DNA of 48,232 nt, taken from contig NZ_BAJW01000019.1 in NCBI RefSeq assembly GCF_000613905.1, forward strand, positions 1-48,232, given 5' to 3'. The position numbers and the translations under genes are program-made. Shown here piece after piece: positions 1 to 8,826 of this stretch. Origin of the DNA: Acetobacter persici JCM 25330. Lineage in GTDB: Bacteria > Pseudomonadota > Alphaproteobacteria > Acetobacterales > Acetobacteraceae. The first letter of the stretch is position 1; each line of letters opens with the position of its first letter. A model generated the notes under the pieces. The model was given only the letters and a program-made list of their open reading frames with translations, was not told where the DNA came from and did not search any database.

Positions 1-525
1 GACGAACTTCCCGGGATAATTTTTGAAGCGCATTCAACAGATTATCAGACAGTGGGTAATCTTAGATCCCTTGTAGAAGACGGGTTTTCGGTGCTCAAAG
101 TTGGGCCTGCTCTCACTTTTGCTCTTCGTGAAGCACTCTTCAGCCTTGATGGTTTGGCTTCGGTCCTGCGGCCGGAGCGTACATCTCTGGTCAGTGTTCT
201 GAACGACATCATGCGTGCAAACCCTTCTTTCTGGAAAGACCATTACGACTCAGACAGAGCTGATACCCTGTGTCTTTACAGTTATAGCGATCGGATCCGC
301 TATTACTGGACGCACCCAAATGTGCAGCGCGCAGTCAATAGTCTTCTAGGTGATCTAGAAGAAACAGGGCTTCCAGATCCGCTGATAAGCCAGTTCCTGC
401 CAAAGCTTTATGAACGTGTAAGAACTGGAGAGATTCCCCGCGAGGGAAAGGCGTTAGTTCTCGCAGCAGTGGAAGACGTTCTGGATGACTACTCTGTGGC
501 CTGCGCGCCCAGCAAACAGGCATGA
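1..525 (+). CDS. GatZ/KbaZ-like tagatose-bisphosphate aldolase non-catalytic subunit (5' truncated by window edge)
   Basis: The frame is open from base 1, so this is the C-terminal ~174 residues of a larger protein. The first residues read DELPGIIFEAHSTDYQT, which matches the conserved 'hSTDYQT' region of the class II D-tagatose-1,6-bisphosphate aldolase non-catalytic subunit family (GatZ/KbaZ, usually ~420-430 aa). Further on come VGPALTFALREALF and the typical RYYW...V..LL segment. Family members stabilise or assist the GatY/KbaY aldolase in galactitol, tagatose or amino-sugar breakdown. A GTG at 52 could be taken as a start, but homology continues upstream of it, so that start is rejected. 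A sugar kinase of the BadF/BadG type follows 86 bp downstream, which fits one sugar operon. The actual substrate cannot be read from this fragment. Confidence 0.85.
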   Translation, partial: DELPGIIFEAHSTDYQTVGNLRSLVEDGFSVLKVGPALTFALREALFSLDGLASVLRPERTSLVSVLNDIMRANPSFWKDHYDSDRADTLCLYSYSDRIRYYWTHPNVQRAVNSLLGDLEETGLPDPLISQFLPKLYERVRTGEIPREGKALVLAAVEDVLDDYSVACAPSKQA

Positions 526-611
526 GACATTAACAGTTTAATAGAGAAAGCCTGTTCAGACATTTATCCTGTCGAATTTTGTCACCTCTAACCAATTTTT
601 AAGGCATTTCC

Positions 612-1561
612 ATGAGTCAGTCCTGTATTGCCGCATTGGATGGCGGAGGAACCAAAACCCTGCTTGTCGTTCTGCGTCAGGACATGACCCTCTCTGATAT
701 CTGCCGCGCAGAAGGCTCCAACCCCTTTGATCAGCCCTGTGGTACGAGAGACTGAAGAGTCTGTTTGCTCGTCTCCCTGCCAATACCGCAGCAGCAGGTT
801 TAGGGCTTGCTGGTTTTGGCGAGAGTCCCCTTCTCAGCGAGTGCCAACGCAGTCTGGTTTGTGAGACCTTTGCGCATATGCCTCATTTCCTGACCAACGA
901 TGTGGATTTAGCCCGTAATGGCGCGTTTGCGGGAGACGAAGGTATTCTTCTCCTTTCAGGAACCGGATCTATGGCATGGGGCGCGCAGAGGGGCGGAAAG
1001 ACCTGCCGGGTTGGAGGTTGGGGAAATCTGATGGGAGATGAGGGAAGCGCCTTCTGGATCGGTCGAAGGGCACTTGGTATCGTTACGGCCATTCTTGATG
1101 AGCGTAATACGATGGACAAAGCCTTTCTGAATCCATTTCTGAAGGCAATGGGTATTTTATCCGATCCGTCGGCAAGCCTGCTGAACTGGTATGGCAACCT
1201 GACGCACGAGCGCTCTGAAGTGGCTGCCCTGAGCAGGATCGTCGGACAACAGGCGGAACTGGGCTGCCCGACATCCTGCCGCCTGCTGCGCGAGGCAGCG
1301 GCAGAACTGGCATTGCATATTCAGGCTGCACGGCAGAAACTAGCATGCCCGGATCTTCCGTGGAGTTATGCTGGCGGAACACTCCAGAGTATGTTTATGC
1401 GCAATGTGATCGCCCAAACCTGTGGTGCCCCTTGGCCTCCCCGCCTTTCTCCAGTTGGTGGCGGTCTCCTGGCAGCTGCAAGACTTGTCGGCTGGCCTGT
1501 AGATGATCAGTGGATTAGCACCCTTGCTCAGACATTGCGCGAAGCAGATCTTGCCTATTAG
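612..1561 (+). pseudogene. BadF/BadG/BcrA-type sugar kinase (GlcNAc kinase-like), interrupted by one frameshift
   Basis: The ATG at 612 begins MSQSCIAALDGGGTKT, the phosphate-binding DGGGTKT motif of the BadF/BadG/BcrA/BcrD ATPase family that includes N-acetylglucosamine kinases. This frame stops at 753 after GSNPFDQP. Homology resumes in the -1 frame (WYERLKSLF...GLAGFGES...LLSGTGSMAWG...GGWGNLMGDEGSAFWIG...) and runs to 1561. Adding one base near 738-741 joins GSNPFDQP to W-Y-E-R and gives a ~316-aa protein, the normal family length. The C-terminal adenosine region SPVGGGLLAAARL is present. The likely role is ATP-dependent phosphorylation of an amino sugar or similar sugar in the cytoplasm, acting with the upstream aldolase subunit. 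Either a real frameshift or a sequencing error. Substrate is inferred only from family. Confidence 0.8.
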
Positions 1562-1993
1562 AGCGTTTTTCTTTTCGTTACCTTATTCGGGGGGCCAAAA
1601 AACTGGTTGAAGGAGGCTGCACAGATTATTTTGCTTTGGAATATTTTTATGTTGAATCCCATTTTTGCTATAAAATAAGAACATGATCGACCTTTCGGGG
1701 CAGTAGACATGATATGTCTACCCTCCGGATGTTCTCAACATTCCCGCCGTAACGATCTCACCTTCAGCAAAAGGGACAGTTATACAGGAACTACGCTGCA
1801 CTACGATTAGCTCCTGTCGGAAAACTCGATATCGGTCTCAGTGGATACGGGATTACAGCCGAAACCCTACATGGTAGGACCGCTGCGGTCGTCACGTGCT
1901 GGCTATATTCCTGAGTCTGAGAATACAAAAAAACTGCCACATCAGAAATAAGTTTTTTTCTCCATGTCCGTCTTTAGATGCAGCAATTCTGAA
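1562..1993. other. Intergenic region with a perfect palindrome at 1703-1721
   Basis: No convincing gene lies between the kinase and aconitase B. GTAGACAT at 1703-1710 and ATGTCTAC at 1714-1721 form a perfect 8-bp inverted repeat around GAT, which could be an operator or a hairpin. Around 1730-1920 two overlapping frames look weakly coding (for example LDIGLSGYGITAETLHG), possibly a relic of an outer-membrane protein, but no start and no family could be assigned. Confidence 0.35.
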
Positions 1994-2025
1994 CAGGGCT
2001 TGTTTGTAGTGCCAAACAAGCCCTG
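1994..2025 (-). terminator. Strong hairpin just downstream of acnB
   Basis: CAGGGCTTGTTTG (1994-2006) and CAAACAAGCCCTG (2013-2025) form a perfect 13-bp stem with a 6-nt loop, starting 15 nt after the acnB stop. No long T run follows on the minus strand, so it may be a weak or bidirectional terminator or an mRNA 3' stabiliser. Confidence 0.6.
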
Positions 2026-2040
2026 CCTGAAATGCCGCTC

Positions 2041-4828
2041 TCAGTAATGAACAGACAAAGAATCAAGCGGCGCTGCTTTCGGCGGAGCGAACCTGGTCAG
2101 TTCGATGCCTTCAACAGCAGCCTTATACTCATCGTTGGTCGGGATGCGGCCAAGAATTGCCGACAAGACCACGACCGGTGTCGAAGCTAGCAGCGATTCA
2201 CCCTTTTTTTCGCTAGAATCCTCTACGACACGCCCTTGGAATAGACGGGTTGAAGTCGCCAGAACAGTATCGCCCTTTTCTGCCTTTTCCTGATTACCCA
2301 TGCAGAGGTTGCAACCGGGGCGCTCGAGATAGAGAATATTTTCGTATTCAGTCCGCGCACTGCTCTTCGGATGCTGGTCGTTGAATTCGAAACCAGAATA
2401 ACGCTCCAGGATTTCCCAATCGCCCTCGGCCTTCAATTCATCAATGATATTGTAGGTCGGTGCGGCGACAACCAGTGGAGCTCCAAACTCGACTTTCCCT
2501 TTTGCCGCCTCAAGATTTTTCAGCATCTGAGCTACGATTTTTACATCGCCCTTATGCACCATACATGAACCAACAAAACCAAGGTCTACCTTCTTATGGT
2601 CACCGTAGTAAGAAACCGGACGGATCGTATCATGAGTGTAGCGCTTGGACACATCGGGATTGTTGACATCGGGGTCGGCAATCATCGGCTCATCGATCAG
2701 ATCCAGATCAACCACGACCTCGGCAAAATATTTTGCACTGTCATCTGGTGCCAGCGCATGTTTTTCACCAGAGCGTATCTCGGCAATGCGCTTATCTGCT
2801 TTAGCAATCAGGCCCTTCAGTGTACCACTGGCATTTTCCATGCCTTTGTCGATCATAATCTGGATGCGCGCTTTGGCAATTTCCAGAGATTCTATCAGTG
2901 GCTCATCCTGAGAAATGCAGATAGCCGCCTTGGCTTTCATCTCCGCCGTCCAATCGGTGAAGGTAAAGGCCTGATCGGCGAGAAGTGTGCCGATATGCAC
3001 TTCAATGATCCGGCCCTGAAAGACGTTGTCGCCGCACTGCTTGAGCATCTGTGCCTGCGTCGCGTGCACCACGTCACGGAAGTCCATATGTGGCTGCATA
3101 GTGCCTTTGAACGTCACTTTGACCGACTGCGGGATCGGCATGGTCGCTTCGCCCGTGGCCAGCGCCAGCGCCACAGTGCTGAGTCGGCACCGAAGGCTAC
3201 ACCTTTGGACATACGGGTATGACTGTCGCCACCGATGATAATGTCCCAGTCACTCACGGTGAGGTCGTTTAGAACCTTGTGGATCACGTCCGTCATAGGC
3301 GGGTACACGCCTTCGGGTCACGCGCAGTAATCAGTCCGAAATCGTTCATGAATTTCATGAGCTTCGGAATATTCGCCTGTGCCTTTTTATCCCAGACGGA
3401 TGCTGTATGACATCCAGACTGATACGCGCCGTCCACAAGAGGTGAAATGACGGTGGCCGCCATCGCCTCTAGTTCCTGTGCGGTCATCAGGCCGGTTGTG
3501 TCCTGAGAGCCGACGATATTCACCTGTACACGAACATCCGACCCTGCATGAAGAACTTTGCCCGGCGTCACACCAACAGCATTCCGGTTAAAGATCTTTT
3601 CGACTGCGGTCAGACCTTGGTTTTCAACTGTGATTTCTTTGTTTGGCGCAAAGACCTTCGGGGCTTCAATACCCAGCGTCTGGGCTGCAAATGTCTGAAG
3701 CTTCTTGCCGAAAACGATAGCATAAGAACTACCAGCCTTCATGAACTCCATTTTTTGGGGAGTAAAGGAAGCCGCAATATCGACCAGTTCCTTACCATTT
3801 TCGTCGCGAAGCTTCTTATCTTTGACATCAATCTTCAGAACCGTGCCAGTAGCGACCGAATATTTCTGCTCAATGACAGGATTACCATCACTGTCCAGCA
3901 CCGGTTTACCATCTTCGCCGGTTTTTCTGACCCAGTTCTTAAGATTGATACCGATACCGCCCGTCACATCGACTGTTGTCGCAAAAATCGGCGAGATGCC
4001 GTTGGTGCCCGCGACAATAGGAGCGAAGTTGACGAAGGGAACATAGGGGCTGGCCGGCTTGCCCGTCCAGAGCGCCACGTTGTTCACGCCTGACATACGC
4101 GATGAACCGACGCCCATCGTACCTTTCTCGGCGATCATCATGACCCGTGCGTCCGGGTGCTGCTTCTGCAGCGCAACGATTTCCTGCTGCGCTTCGGGCG
4201 AGATCATGCATTTACCGTGCAGTTCACGATCTGAACGCGAATGTGCCTGATTGCCTGGTGAAAGAAGATCTGTAGAAATGTCGCCTTCAGCCGCAATGAA
4301 AGTAACAACCTTTATTTCGTCCTCCACGGCCGGAAGCTTGGTGAAGAACTCGGCTTTAGCGTAACTTTCGAGCACGTCCTTCGCGACCGCATTACCGGCC
4401 TTGTAAGCATCACGTAGCCGGAACATGTCAGCATCGTAGAGGAAAACCTGAGTTTTCAGCACTTCTCCAGCCTGCTTCGCAATCGCGGCATCATCACCAA
4501 GCGCTATATCAAGCAGCACCTTGACCGATGGACCACCTTTCATGTGCGAAAGCAGTTCAAGAGCATAGGTGGGCGTGATTTCCGGAACAACCAGATCGCC
4601 CAGAACGATCTTCTTCAGGAACTCTGCCTTGACACCTGCAGCGCTCGTGGTGCCCGGCAGCGTATTGTAGATAAAGAACTTCAGCGCGTTTGCCCGCTGC
4701 TCGCTACCGACGTCCTCAATCAACCCAATGATATTACGAACGAGTTCGGCGTCATCAATAGGCTTGGGAGAAAGCCCCTGATTTGCTCTATCTGTGATTT
4801 CGGTCAGGTAATCTGAATAGGCGGTCAT
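2041..4828 (-). pseudogene. acnB: Aconitate hydratase B (acnB), two single-base frameshifts
   Basis: Bifunctional aconitase B converts citrate to isocitrate in the TCA cycle. The ATG at 4828 gives MTAYSDYLTEITDRANQG, and the first frame runs to VGSQDTTGLMTAQELE...GLITARDPK. A middle stretch in a second frame encodes YPPMTDVIHKVL...IIGGDSHTRMSKGVAFGADS. The third frame (from 3174) carries VALALATGEATMP...VTFKGTMQPH. It also holds the iron-sulfur ligand regions GFVGSCM and GCNLCMGNQ, equivalent to the three cysteines of E. coli AcnB. Restoring one G near 3310 (AAGG to AAGGG on the coding strand) and one near 3179 (TCAG to TCAGG) yields a continuous ~929-aa enzyme. Because aconitase is central in acetic acid bacteria and both lesions are one-base losses in G runs, sequencing error is the likelier cause. 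The C-terminus is intact. Confidence 0.9.
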
Positions 4829-5364
4829 CGCAATCCCAACATCCTAGAAAAATATACAGAGTCACAGCACGGCCACATCCGGCCCACCGATTATCTCCTC
4901 GCTTGTGGGATAACTAATTCCAGCTATGGCCACGGTTGTCATGTCAATTTTCAGATACTGGCTCAGTGACCATAAACGCGCCCTAGAGTCGTGGAACTGC
5001 GGTGGGTCACATTTATGTCTCCCCAATCTGGCCTATAGGCTACGCCTGTGTCAGCTACTTTCACATCCGATCGGTCTTTATGAAACCAAAAGGGGCCTTA
5101 ACTTTAGCAAAGCACCAAGTCTCGGCTTATATATTCATATCAAATTATAAAAATAGTTTCTAATAAAAATGCTGCAAAACTCGTATATTTTACTCAATAA
5201 ATTGAATTGTATTAATATCACGACGTGAAATTACAATTGTATCTACTGCGATATTGTATATGATTCCTGTTTAGATTTTTGCTTTTCTGCTCTCGACGGC
5301 AAACTCCATATGCGAAGTGCACTACGTTCCTGATGGTCATCTCCGGTTTTGGATCAACGACATC
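4829..5364. other. Upstream region of acnB, no gene seen
   Basis: This 536-bp stretch lies between the acnB start and the insertion sequence. It becomes AT-rich from about 5100. It should contain the acnB promoter reading leftwards, but I see no unambiguous -35/-10 pair. Short ORFs here are low-complexity or overlap the IS and are not credible. The IS at 5368 may have separated acnB from its original upstream neighbour. Confidence 0.4.
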
Positions 5365-5367
5365 TGA

Positions 5368-6272
5368 GAGCCCTTTTGGAAATTCAGTGTGAGGGGTTTT
5401 CAGGGCGTCTGGCGCGTGATTCAAACTCAGGATGTGGACGCCAGAACAAAGAGGCCGAATGGCCAACATTACGCGAAAGACGAAGCGTTATCCGTCTGAT
5501 CTGACCGATGAGGAATGGGAGCGCATAGCGCCCTTGATGCCGCCTTCGAACCGGCGTGGCCGGAAACGAGCAACCGATTTTCGTGAGATCATCAATGCGC
5601 TGCGTTATCTTGTCCGCTCAGGCTGTGGCTGGGAAATGTTGCCTGTTCATTTTGGTCCATGGCAGACCGTCTATTGGTGGTTCCGCAGGCTGATGCGCCG
5701 TTTCCTGTTTCAGACCATCCATGATGTCTGCCTGATGCTCGATCGTGAAGCCGCGGAACGCGAGGCCAGTCCATCTGGGGGCGTTATCGATAGCCAGAGT
5801 ATCAAGGCTCCTCATGCAAAGACCCGTGGCTATGACGCCGGCAAGAAGATCGTTGGCCGCAAGCGTCATATCGCGGTCGATACCGATGGCCGACTGCTTC
5901 TGGTCAGACTGACACCCGCCGATATTTCGGATAGTGCGGGTGGACAGATGATCCTGGATGCTATCCGCAAACGCTGGCCGTGGGTGAAGCATCTGTTCGC
6001 AGATGGGGCCTATGACCGCTTGCAGTTAATGGACAAAGCCGCCTTTCACGACTTCACGGTCGAGATTATTCGGCGGTCAGACACGGCAAAAGTATTTGAA
6101 ATCCTGCCACGTCGATGGGTCGTTGAACGGACATTCGGCTGGATAATCCGCTGGCGCCGACTGGTGAGGGATTACGAACAGCGTATCGACGTGGCAGAGG
6201 CCATGATCCACATCGCCATGGGAAGCCTCATGCTACGTCGAAACGCTCATCCGTGAATTTCCAAAAAGGCTC
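5368..6272 (+). mobile_element. IS5-family insertion sequence, IS12528-like (905 bp)
   Basis: Imperfect terminal inverted repeats bound the element. The left end starts GAGCCCTTTTGGAAATTCA at 5368; the right end, read in reverse from 6272, starts GAGCCTTTTTGGAAATTCA, one mismatch in 19. The element is flanked by direct TGA copies (5365-5367 and 6273-6275), a TNA target duplication typical of the IS1031/IS12528 group of IS5. The length is exactly 905 bp, the size I recall for IS12528 from Gluconobacter. It appears complete, with one transposase ORF, and so is potentially active. Confidence 0.9.
5432..6256 (+). CDS. IS5-family (IS1031 group) DDE transposase
   Basis: 274 aa, filling the IS. It starts MWTPEQRGRM, resembling the MWT... 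starts of IS1031-group transposases. The N-terminal DUF4096-like domain (PSDLTDEEWERIAPLMPP, GRKRATDFREIINALRYLVRSGCGWEMLP) covers residues ~20-75. The catalytic DDE residues can be placed at D120 (GGVIDSQSIK), D191 (LFADGAYD) and E232 (WVVERTFGWIIRWRRL). It cuts and pastes the 905-bp element by binding its inverted repeats. The reading frame is uninterrupted, unlike many genes in this window. The promoter is probably within the left 60 bp of the IS. Confidence 0.93.
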   Translation: MWTPEQRGRMANITRKTKRYPSDLTDEEWERIAPLMPPSNRRGRKRATDFREIINALRYLVRSGCGWEMLPVHFGPWQTVYWWFRRLMRRFLFQTIHDVCLMLDREAAEREASPSGGVIDSQSIKAPHAKTRGYDAGKKIVGRKRHIAVDTDGRLLLVRLTPADISDSAGGQMILDAIRKRWPWVKHLFADGAYDRLQLMDKAAFHDFTVEIIRRSDTAKVFEILPRRWVVERTFGWIIRWRRLVRDYEQRIDVAEAMIHIAMGSLMLRRNAHP

Positions 6273-6275
6273 TGA

Positions 6276-6809
6276 GGCATTTGCTTCAGCATCAAACCTT
6301 CTCGGGTGAGGAAAAAACTGGAAAAGCGAGCTCATTAGGAGCGCCTTAAAGTAGTGAAGAACAGTTTACAGTTACTGTTCGTGGGCGGAGCGAACCTCCG
6401 CAGAAGGTTACCCTTGCAATACTGCAAAAGATGCGACATGAAATAACGTCCATGACCTTCAGGGTGTCTTCCAGTTCATTCCATCAGATAATTTCCTCCA
6501 CAAGAGTATCATCGAAACATGGAACTGTTTTTGCGCTTGGAACAGAAACAGTCTTTACATACAGGGACGTAGAACCTTGCATTTCCACCGTTCTAATGCC
6601 GTTGTTATGGCTCGCTCCGGTCAGGCAGTCGCAAGATCTTCTCGATCCTGAATAGATTGAAGTGTTAACCAGCTTTGGTGTGCTGCTGTGGTGGCGAAAA
6701 GACATACCAATGCGCTCATGCCTTTTCCTCTGCATACGGTAGTGCCGCCAAGCCTCACTAATAAAGATGGCGTTTCATGACAACACACGTCAGAAAAAAC
6801 AATATGGGC
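6276..6809. other. Non-coding region between the IS and the SorC gene, with two adjacent hairpins
   Basis: No credible gene is seen; short ORFs on both strands lack family signals. GAACAGT (6359-6365) and ACTGTTC (6374-6380) form a perfect 7-bp inverted repeat. GCGGAG (6385-6390) and CTCCGC (6396-6401) form a second 6-bp hairpin with loop CGAAC directly after it. Their role is unknown; they may be terminator-like or an operator of a gene displaced by the IS. Confidence 0.35.
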
Positions 6810-7754
6810 CTAGGCATCCAAAAGAGATTGTGCAAGGCATTCATCTATAACCAGTTTTTTTGCAAACCCGCCACGCAGGGCGGCCCGTGTGGCTTCAAGT
6901 TTATGCTGGCCTGACACAACCAGAAGCCCTTCCATCTGGCGCAAGGTTGCATGATCTGCGCCTATCAGCCGCGTATCAATCTCCCCCAATACAGGCTGAC
7001 CTTCAGCATCAATAAAACGCCCTGCGATAATCCCCTTGGCTCCACGTTTTGTGTAATTTTCGATATCCCGCACGGACGCAATCTGGAAATGCGTCACGTG
7101 GCTGTCTGGTGTTGCCGGGCTGACTGTATAAATTGCTTTATTACAGTTACTCAGTTTCTCAAGCTGATCATGAATAATAGGTTCAGCTTTTAAAAGATCA
7201 GCAAGAAGAACAGAACTGCAAATCGCCGGGGCATTCAGGTTGATACAGAGTGCACCGATACGATTGGCAATTTCAACGGAACATCGTTCGGATGTGGGCA
7301 GCAAAGGGTTGGCCATGGAGCCGATAAGCTGCCGGACCGTCAGATTTTCAACAGGCCAATATGGAACATAGTCCGAAAGCAGGCTGAGTGTTTTCCCCCA
7401 ACTCACGCCAAGCTGGTCTCCCGGCTGGATAAATTCCAACAAGACCTGCGCTGCGGCCTGACAGACTTCGGCAAGGCTTCCGTCCTCTGAAAGGCCATCA
7501 ACTGGAATAACGTGAGCACTTTCCAGCCCAAACCGCTCTGTCAGGGCATCCGCCGTTGCATTCAGACGAAAATGCTCACCGGATAAGCGGATACAGACAA
7601 TTTCACGCGCTTTAGCCTGCTTGATGTAACTGATAACTGTCGGGCGAGAGAGCCCCATGCGCGTGGCAATTTCGCCTTGTGTCATATTTTTGACGTAGTA
7701 GAGCCAAGCGGTCTCAGCAATAACCCTATCCGAAGGGCCAGTCTCTCTCTGCAT
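6810..7754 (-). CDS. SorC/DeoR-type sugar-binding transcriptional regulator (EryD-like)
   Basis: 314 aa from the ATG at 7754, which has GGAAGG 5 nt upstream; a longer frame to 7871 only overlaps the preceding gene. Residues ~8-50 form a helix-turn-helix (DRVIAETAWLYYVKNMTQGEIATRMGLSRPTVISYIKQA). The rest is the SorC effector domain (LGVSWGKTL, HFQIASVRDIENY, RLIGADHATLRQMEGLLVVSGQHK), which in this family binds a phosphorylated sugar and controls oligomerisation. It sits last in a minus-strand operon with the aldolase-like enzyme, FGGY kinase and GlpD-like dehydrogenase. The erythritol operon regulator EryD of Brucella has the same family and context, so it likely represses this locus. The direct CAATTG repeats at 12041-12053 are a candidate operator. 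Confidence 0.85.
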   Translation of the reverse strand: MQRETGPSDRVIAETAWLYYVKNMTQGEIATRMGLSRPTVISYIKQAKAREIVCIRLSGEHFRLNATADALTERFGLESAHVIPVDGLSEDGSLAEVCQAAAQVLLEFIQPGDQLGVSWGKTLSLLSDYVPYWPVENLTVRQLIGSMANPLLPTSERCSVEIANRIGALCINLNAPAICSSVLLADLLKAEPIIHDQLEKLSNCNKAIYTVSPATPDSHVTHFQIASVRDIENYTKRGAKGIIAGRFIDAEGQPVLGEIDTRLIGADHATLRQMEGLLVVSGQHKLEATRAALRGGFAKKLVIDECLAQSLLDA

Positions 7755-7770
7755 TCCGCCTTCCCATACG

Positions 7771-8793
7771 TCATGTCTCTGTAACTGCGTCTTTGAGCAT
7801 ACTGTCTGTGATCTGCAAATCATTTTCAAGGCTGCGATCGGCAACGCAGCCCTGACGCTGTAAATCGGCATGGTAGCCGCGGACGGCCTCTATGGAGTTG
7901 ATCTCTCGGTCCACCACCCGTCTCATCCACGTAATCATCAGGCACTGGTCCTCTGCTCCGTTGATTTTACGCCCAAAGAGCGCCAGACGGGCGCCATAGC
8001 GTTCAGCCTGAGCGAGAAGTTCGAACGTATCTCGGTGCGTGCCACCGCCTCCCCCCATAATGCCGACCACCATGGACGGATCATGCTGCACCAGTTCTTC
8101 CAGAGATCCGGGACCGTTATATGCCACCTTGAGAAACTCGGGTTTCTCCTGACGCGTCAGGGATGCAAGTGTGCGGACCACACAATCGTTAATGAAAAAA
8201 CCAACCTGATCGGGGGAGAGTCCCGTCTCAACATTAGGATTAAAAACCTCCAGAAAATGCATTTTGCCGTTCATCCGGGCATCTGCCCGAAAGCGCGCAT
8301 AGGCCTCAAGTGAGGATGCATCATGCTCTGCATCATTAATATATGTCAGAGAGTACAGGCACAGCGGGGCACGGGCAAATTCAAGGGCAGCGCCCCGGTA
8401 TGGGCGTGGTGGAAAATCACGATACCGCCCTCCCCGAATACCGACCCACGCGTCAGTAGCTTCATTGCCGCGAAAGGCTGGCATGATTTTACTATTCTCA
8501 AAAGCACCCTCGTCAGCAAGTTGCTCAATAGTTGCTGTGGAAGACAGCATGATATCAAGAACATCCTGCTTTATCAGGTCGCGCACCTGTTGCAGAAACT
8601 CCGGACGGTTGCGATAGCCAGCACTTTTGCCGGTTTCTCTGTCACGACGAAGCCCCATGGATGGAACTCCGCCAGCAACGTCAACATCCTTGGCGTCCGC
8701 GATCATGAAATCACCGATTTTATAGTCACCGGCTCTGATACGGGAGATTTTCTCGAAAAAACGTGTTTTTTTGTATTCGTTTTTCTTGGTCAT
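7771..8793 (-). CDS. TIM-barrel aldolase-like enzyme of the polyol cluster
   Basis: 340 aa, ending 17 nt before the SorC start. I read it as a (beta/alpha)8 protein related to the DeoC/LacD/FbaB (DhnA) class I aldolases. A lysine sits on a predicted strand in EFLKVAYNGPG, where the Schiff base would lie. A phosphate-binding-like glycine segment VVGIMGGGGGTHRDTFELL is followed by GARLALFGRKINGAEDQ, the pattern that closes such barrels. MLSSTATIEQL near residue 83 fits an early strand. In a kinase/dehydrogenase operon it would cleave, isomerise or epimerise the phosphorylated ketose, but reaction and substrate are inferred. It is not an obvious match to EryC, TpiA or RpiB, so the pathway may differ from Brucella erythritol catabolism. 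The family call is moderate; the operon membership is clear. Confidence 0.6.
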   Translation of the reverse strand: MTKKNEYKKTRFFEKISRIRAGDYKIGDFMIADAKDVDVAGGVPSMGLRRDRETGKSAGYRNRPEFLQQVRDLIKQDVLDIMLSSTATIEQLADEGAFENSKIMPAFRGNEATDAWVGIRGGRYRDFPPRPYRGAALEFARAPLCLYSLTYINDAEHDASSLEAYARFRADARMNGKMHFLEVFNPNVETGLSPDQVGFFINDCVVRTLASLTRQEKPEFLKVAYNGPGSLEELVQHDPSMVVGIMGGGGGTHRDTFELLAQAERYGARLALFGRKINGAEDQCLMITWMRRVVDREINSIEAVRGYHADLQRQGCVADRSLENDLQITDSMLKDAVTET

Positions 8794-8826
8794 TGCACAG
8801 ATTGCCTTAATTTGAGAATGATTTTT

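Noticed and set aside
3548..4093. 181-codon plus-strand ORF opposite acnB
   Set aside because: Antisense shadow of a clearly recognised aconitase B frame.
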